A DNA stretch of 7,013 bases from Flavobacteriales bacterium (lineage in GTDB: Bacteria; Bacteroidota; Bacteroidia; NS11-12g; UBA955). The DNA is taken from NCBI GenBank assembly GCA_947450405.1, contig CANFVI010000086.1:1-7013 (forward strand). The letters are read 5' to 3'. The notes beneath the pieces were generated by a model. It did no database searches and was not told the origin of the DNA. It was given only the letters and a program-made list of their open reading frames with translations. The position numbers were made by a program, and so were the translations under genes. Shown here in pieces: positions 4,438-7,013 of this stretch; positions within the stretch are counted from its first letter, which is position 1, and the number at the start of each line of letters is the position of its first letter.

Positions 4438-4872
4438 ATGAAAAAAATAATAATACTAAATGGTCCCAATTTAAATTGGCTCGGGAAACGAGAACCCGAA
4501 ATATACGGTACGCAGGGATTGGATGAGATGATTCAGGGATTGCAATTGCAGTTTCCACAGGTGGAAATAAAGGCTATTCAATCGAATGTGGAGGGAGAAT
4601 TGATCAATCATTTGCAGGATGCCGAAAACGATGCATCCATTGATGGCGTCATTTTCAATGCCGGTGGATATACCCATACCAGCATCGCTCTTGCCGATAC
4701 CCTCAAAGCCATGGATACACCCGTTATTCTTGTGCACCTTAGCAACATTTATGCTAGGGAAGCAGAACGACATACGGACTTGCTTTTGGCAAATTCCAAT
4801 GGCTGTATTTTGGGCTTGGGTAAAGATAGTTACACGTTGGCTGTCTATTATTTTTTTGGATTAGACAGATGA
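4438..4872 (+). CDS. aroQ: AroQ, type II 3-dehydroquinate dehydratase
   Basis: This 144-residue protein is a type II dehydroquinase, the third step of the shikimate pathway (3-dehydroquinate to 3-dehydroshikimate). It has GPNLN (9-13, Asn11), LGKREPEIYG with Arg18 and the catalytic Tyr23, FNAGGYTHTSIAL with Asn74 and His80, VHLSN (99-103, His100), and RH at 111-112. The ATG at 4438 gives the normal family N-terminus MKKIIILNGPNLN; an in-frame TTG at 4429 would add three residues and overlaps the promoter box, so I reject it. A two-codon frame (ATG AAA TGA, 4433-4441) overlaps the start by ATGA. One oddity: the acidic residue normally two positions before the His in the VEVH/IEVH motif is Leu98 here (PVILVHLSN). 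The stop overlaps the next gene by four bases, so the two are translationally coupled. Confidence 0.94.
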   Translation: MKKIIILNGPNLNWLGKREPEIYGTQGLDEMIQGLQLQFPQVEIKAIQSNVEGELINHLQDAENDASIDGVIFNAGGYTHTSIALADTLKAMDTPVILVHLSNIYAREAERHTDLLLANSNGCILGLGKDSYTLAVYYFFGLDR

Positions 4873-5852
4873 AAACAATAGTTACCGGAGCCACAGGATT
4901 TTTGGGTGCCCATTTGTGTATGCACTTGCTCGAAAAAGGCTATGAGGTTGTCGGAATGAAGCGCACACACAGCAGCATGCAGCTCTTTGATTCCGTGATG
5001 CAGCATTACCTGAATCAGGAAAGCGATGGGCTCAAGTTGTTGTTTGAGGCGCAGCCGGTGGCGGTTGATGTGGAGGCGTTGAAAGAGGGCATTGCAAACC
5101 GATTGAGTTGGGTGGTTGCAGATGTGTGCGATACAGATACGCTGTTGCAGGCGTTTTCGGGGGAGATAGATGCGGTTTTTCATTGTGCAGCCATGGTTTC
5201 TTTTAAGAGAAAAGACAGGAATGCAATGATGGAGAACAACATACAGGGCACTGCCAATGTGGTGAACACTTGTATCAAGTTGGGTATTGCTACACTGCTT
5301 CATGTGAGTTCGGTGGCGGCGCTGTCGCGGAAAGCCGGCAGTGATATCATTACGACCGATTCTGAATGGGAGGATTCGAAATACAACACCGATTACGCAA
5401 AAAGCAAGTATTATTCGGAGTTGGAAGCTTGGCGGGGCAAGGAAGAGGGCCTCAATGTGGCAGTGATTAATCCGGGTATCATATTGGGCGTAGGCAGTGG
5501 CAACACACCTCAGAATCAGTTTCTGGGCATTGTAAATGGCGGAAACCCCTTTGTGCCGGTGGGGGGAAATGGCTTTGTTTGGATAGATGATTTGTGTGTG
5601 CAAATGATACAGATGCTGGAGCAAAAAGCCTTTGGCAAAAGGCAGCTGGCGGTAACCCATAATTTGAGTTATTACACCCTTTTTCACAACGTGGCCAAGC
5701 TTGCAGGCAAAAAAGCCCCTTCCATTCGCATGGAAGGCCTAGTTTACAAACTTCTCATTGCGATTACCACCGTTTTTGATTTTTTGCACATACCCTTTCC
5801 CATAAGTAAAGCCTTGGTTGTGAGTACCAGCAAAAAAAGTGTTTACTCATAA
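4869..5852 (+). CDS. NAD(P)-dependent epimerase/dehydratase-like SDR
   Basis: This 327-residue extended short-chain dehydrogenase/reductase has a Rossmann motif TGATGFLG (6-13) at the N-terminus, ADVCD at about 84-88 contacting the cofactor, HCAAMVSF (105-112), and catalytic residues in HVSSVAA (Ser147/148) and YAKSK (Tyr176, Lys180). NPGIILG (201-207) is typical of the family that includes dihydroflavonol-4-reductase-like and 3-beta-hydroxysteroid-dehydrogenase-like proteins. The substrate cannot be predicted; it could be a nucleotide sugar, a sterol-like ketone or another carbonyl compound. It starts inside the aroQ stop (ATGA), so the two form one operon, but a shikimate-pathway role is not implied. 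The C-terminus, TSKKSVYS, stops where relatives often continue for roughly 10-20 residues (pattern YxNxKIxxAL). The next codons read E-I-W-V-K-N-A-L, a possible trace of a lost tail. Confidence 0.9.
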   Translation: MKTIVTGATGFLGAHLCMHLLEKGYEVVGMKRTHSSMQLFDSVMQHYLNQESDGLKLLFEAQPVAVDVEALKEGIANRLSWVVADVCDTDTLLQAFSGEIDAVFHCAAMVSFKRKDRNAMMENNIQGTANVVNTCIKLGIATLLHVSSVAALSRKAGSDIITTDSEWEDSKYNTDYAKSKYYSELEAWRGKEEGLNVAVINPGIILGVGSGNTPQNQFLGIVNGGNPFVPVGGNGFVWIDDLCVQMIQMLEQKAFGKRQLAVTHNLSYYTLFHNVAKLAGKKAPSIRMEGLVYKLLIAITTVFDFLHIPFPISKALVVSTSKKSVYS

Positions 5853-5876
5853 GAAATTTGGGTTAAAAATGCACTC

Positions 5877-5911
5877 ACAAAAAATACAGCACCCTTTGCT
5901 CTATTTTTTGT
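5877..5911 (+). terminator. Long hairpin after the SDR gene
   Basis: ACAAAAAATA (5877-5886) pairs perfectly with TATTTTTTGT (5902-5911). Inside, AGC (5888-5890) pairs with GCT (5898-5900) around a 7-base loop. The A-tract/T-tract shape fits a bidirectional terminator ending the aroQ-SDR operon. Its right arm also contains the TTTG of the next promoter, so the two may interfere. Confidence 0.5.
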
Positions 5912-5939
5912 AAATTTTATACAAATTCTATTAACTTTG
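5907..5939 (+). promoter_or_regulatory. Bacteroidota-type promoter for the export unit
   Basis: TTTG (5907-5910), a 21-base spacer and TAACTTTG (5932-5939) match the -33/-7 pattern. The -7 box ends seven bases before the TTG start at 5947, leaving a leader of about three or four bases. Confidence 0.6.
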
Positions 5940-5946
5940 AAAAAGT

Positions 5947-6519
5947 TTGGCACAGCAAGAAGATTTAACCAAAAAATTTAGGAAATACTTCCAAAGTATT
6001 GGTCCTTTACGTTTCATCGTTTCTATTCTGCTCATATTGGCAGGTATTGCAGGCAAATACCTTTTCTTTATCATTTTTCCGCCTATAGATGAGACAACGG
6101 TTTTACCTGAAATGACTTCTTATGAAATCGTTCTCAGTCCCAGTTATTTTCTTTCTTTTTGGCCCCTGTTTTGGGCAGTCATCATTACCTTGAGTTTGTT
6201 GTGGTGGGTAATGAGTGGTTTTAAATCGGCAACAGGTTTGATTATCAGCTTCATTGCCGGTATGTTTATGACCGAGTTAATGATGCCCGGTACCCTATTT
6301 TCATTTGAAGAATTGCCTATCTATTTTTCTATTTTGGGACTTGTTTTGTTTGTGATGCCAGGGAGTGCAATCAGCAACCCCTTATCTGTTTTTAAAAGAC
6401 CATCGCCTCAAAAAAAGAGGCGTTCTTCATCAAGGCGTAAAAAAAGAACCGATCCGAGCAACGAAAACAACGATATTGGCATCAATGTTGCTAGTAACTC
6501 TTTGGAAAAACAAGGTTAA
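5947..6519 (+). CDS. Unrecognised four-TM protein with basic tail
   Basis: I do not recognise a family for this 190-residue protein. It has a short charged N-terminus (QEDLTKKFRKYFQ) and four predicted membrane segments at about 22-45, 66-89, 95-113 and 122-139. A hydrophilic C-terminal tail contains the very basic KKRRSSSRRKKR (156-167), which by the positive-inside rule should be cytoplasmic; with four segments the N-terminus would be inside too. The start is TTG: no ATG precedes residue 56, which is already past the first membrane segment, and the TTG lies just after a good promoter box. It lies 23 bases upstream of the polysaccharide export lipoprotein and is probably co-transcribed with it, so a role at the inner membrane in exopolysaccharide synthesis or export is a guess from position only. 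Confidence 0.75.
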   Translation: MAQQEDLTKKFRKYFQSIGPLRFIVSILLILAGIAGKYLFFIIFPPIDETTVLPEMTSYEIVLSPSYFLSFWPLFWAVIITLSLLWWVMSGFKSATGLIISFIAGMFMTELMMPGTLFSFEELPIYFSILGLVLFVMPGSAISNPLSVFKRPSPQKKRRSSSRRKKRTDPSNENNDIGINVASNSLEKQG

Positions 6520-6542
6520 CAAAACCAAGATTCTACATAATA

Positions 6543-7013
6543 ATGCTTTCATTTAAAAACAAACATAAATCCACTGCCCATTTGGGCATTATTCTACTTT
6601 TGGTTGTTGCCATGCAATCGTGCGTGAACTACAAGCAACAAATCATGTTTCAAGGGCTCAACGATACCAACTACAAGGCAAGTATGAAACAGGCCAACCC
6701 TGTAATACAAAGGGGGGACCAACTTTCCATTTTTGTATATGCCGTTGACCAACTCAGTGCCCAAATTTTCAACAACCCCATGTATGGGGGGGGGCAGTCG
6801 GGCAATGCTGGAATGACTTTAACACAAAATGTAACCCAATCAGCAGGTGGGGGTATTTTTGGTTACTTGGTAGACGAAAATGGAGAAATAGAATTTCCAA
6901 AATTGGGTGTGCTCAAGGTGTTGGGATATACCCAACAGCAGTTGCGCGATACCCTGCAAACTAAACTCACCCAATACCTCAAAGAACCCGCAGTGAGTGT
7001 GCGCATCATGAAC
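6543..7013 (+). CDS. Wza-like polysaccharide export lipoprotein, partial
   Basis: The frame opens with ATG at 6543 and is still open at the right edge (157 codons). The N-terminus is a lipoprotein signal: a basic start (FKNKHK), hydrophobic LGIILLLVVA (14-23) and MQSC with the lipidated Cys27. The polysaccharide biosynthesis/export (Poly_export) domain begins at PVIQRGDQLSIFVYA (53-67) and continues with GYLVDENGEIEFPKLGVLKV (107-126), the Q-Q-L helix and YLKEPAVSVRIMN (145-157), all as in Wza/BexD/GfcE-type outer-membrane exporters. SLBB domains should follow beyond the edge. A Gly/Gln/Thr-rich insert (82-104) interrupts the domain in the manner common in Bacteroidota homologues. It contains GGG encoded by nine consecutive Gs. 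A Wzc-type tyrosine kinase/chain-length gene would be expected downstream. Confidence 0.9.
   Translation, partial: MLSFKNKHKSTAHLGIILLLVVAMQSCVNYKQQIMFQGLNDTNYKASMKQANPVIQRGDQLSIFVYAVDQLSAQIFNNPMYGGGQSGNAGMTLTQNVTQSAGGGIFGYLVDENGEIEFPKLGVLKVLGYTQQQLRDTLQTKLTQYLKEPAVSVRIMN
6786..6794 (+). repeat. G9 homopolymer in the export gene
   Basis: Nine Gs encode Gly82-84. Losing one G would bring a TGA (6814-6816) into frame after about nine codons. Gaining one would read through to a TAA at 6962-6964. Two shorter runs, G6 (6712-6717) and G5 (6847-6851 region), lie in the same gene. Confidence 0.85.

Noticed and set aside
4848..5687. 279-residue open frame on the minus strand
   Set aside because: It lies antisense to the SDR gene, with a Cys/His/Gln-rich composition typical of a shadow frame and no recognisable motif.

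Overview
The window looks like a chromosome segment from a member of the Bacteroidota, possibly Flavobacteriales- or Chitinophagales-like. Four things point that way. DNA is A+T-rich outside the housekeeping genes. No start codon has a clear Shine-Dalgarno sequence. Bacteroidota-type TAnnTTTG promoter boxes lie directly in front of several start codons. The gene families (AAA/DUF4143 ATPase, S23 four-helix-bundle protein, Wza-like lipoprotein) are common in that phylum. Nothing in the sequence fixes the genus.

Left part (1-2560) is an accessory zone. It holds a partial minus-strand ORF leaving the left edge, a DUF4143-type AAA ATPase (+) and a minus-strand S23 four-helix-bundle protein. These are separated by three arrays of an unusual repeat: GTTTAG/(K)GTTTAG heptamers interrupted by tiny perfect hairpins (GAGC-GAA-GCTC, GCAC-GAA-GTGC, GCC-GAA-GGC, GCGT-AA-ACGC, GACC-TGCC-GGTC). 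The hairpin stems change sequence between copies but stay paired.

Middle and right part (2589-5852) is core metabolism on the plus strand. It holds an enoyl-CoA hydratase/isomerase family protein, PurQ (glutaminase subunit of FGAM synthase), and a two-gene operon of AroQ (type II 3-dehydroquinate dehydratase) with an extended-SDR NAD(P)-dependent epimerase/dehydratase-like protein, overlapping by ATGA. The gap before purQ carries a 10-bp-period inverted repeat and the gap before aroQ a 9-bp-period one. In all five repeat-bearing gaps the TTAG/TTATAA-type units are on the left and their complements on the right, whichever way the flanking genes point.

Right end (5947-7013) is a second transcription unit with its own promoter. 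It holds an unrecognised four-TM protein with a basic tail, then the start of a Wza-type polysaccharide export lipoprotein cut by the window edge. This suggests a capsule/exopolysaccharide locus continues to the right. The lipoprotein gene contains a run of nine G residues, a candidate slippage (phase-variation) site.

The strongest candidate for something undescribed is the repeat system: hairpin-plus-heptamer modules with covarying stems, mirror-image geometry in each gap, and an S23 gene embedded between two arrays and taking its stop codon from the repeat.
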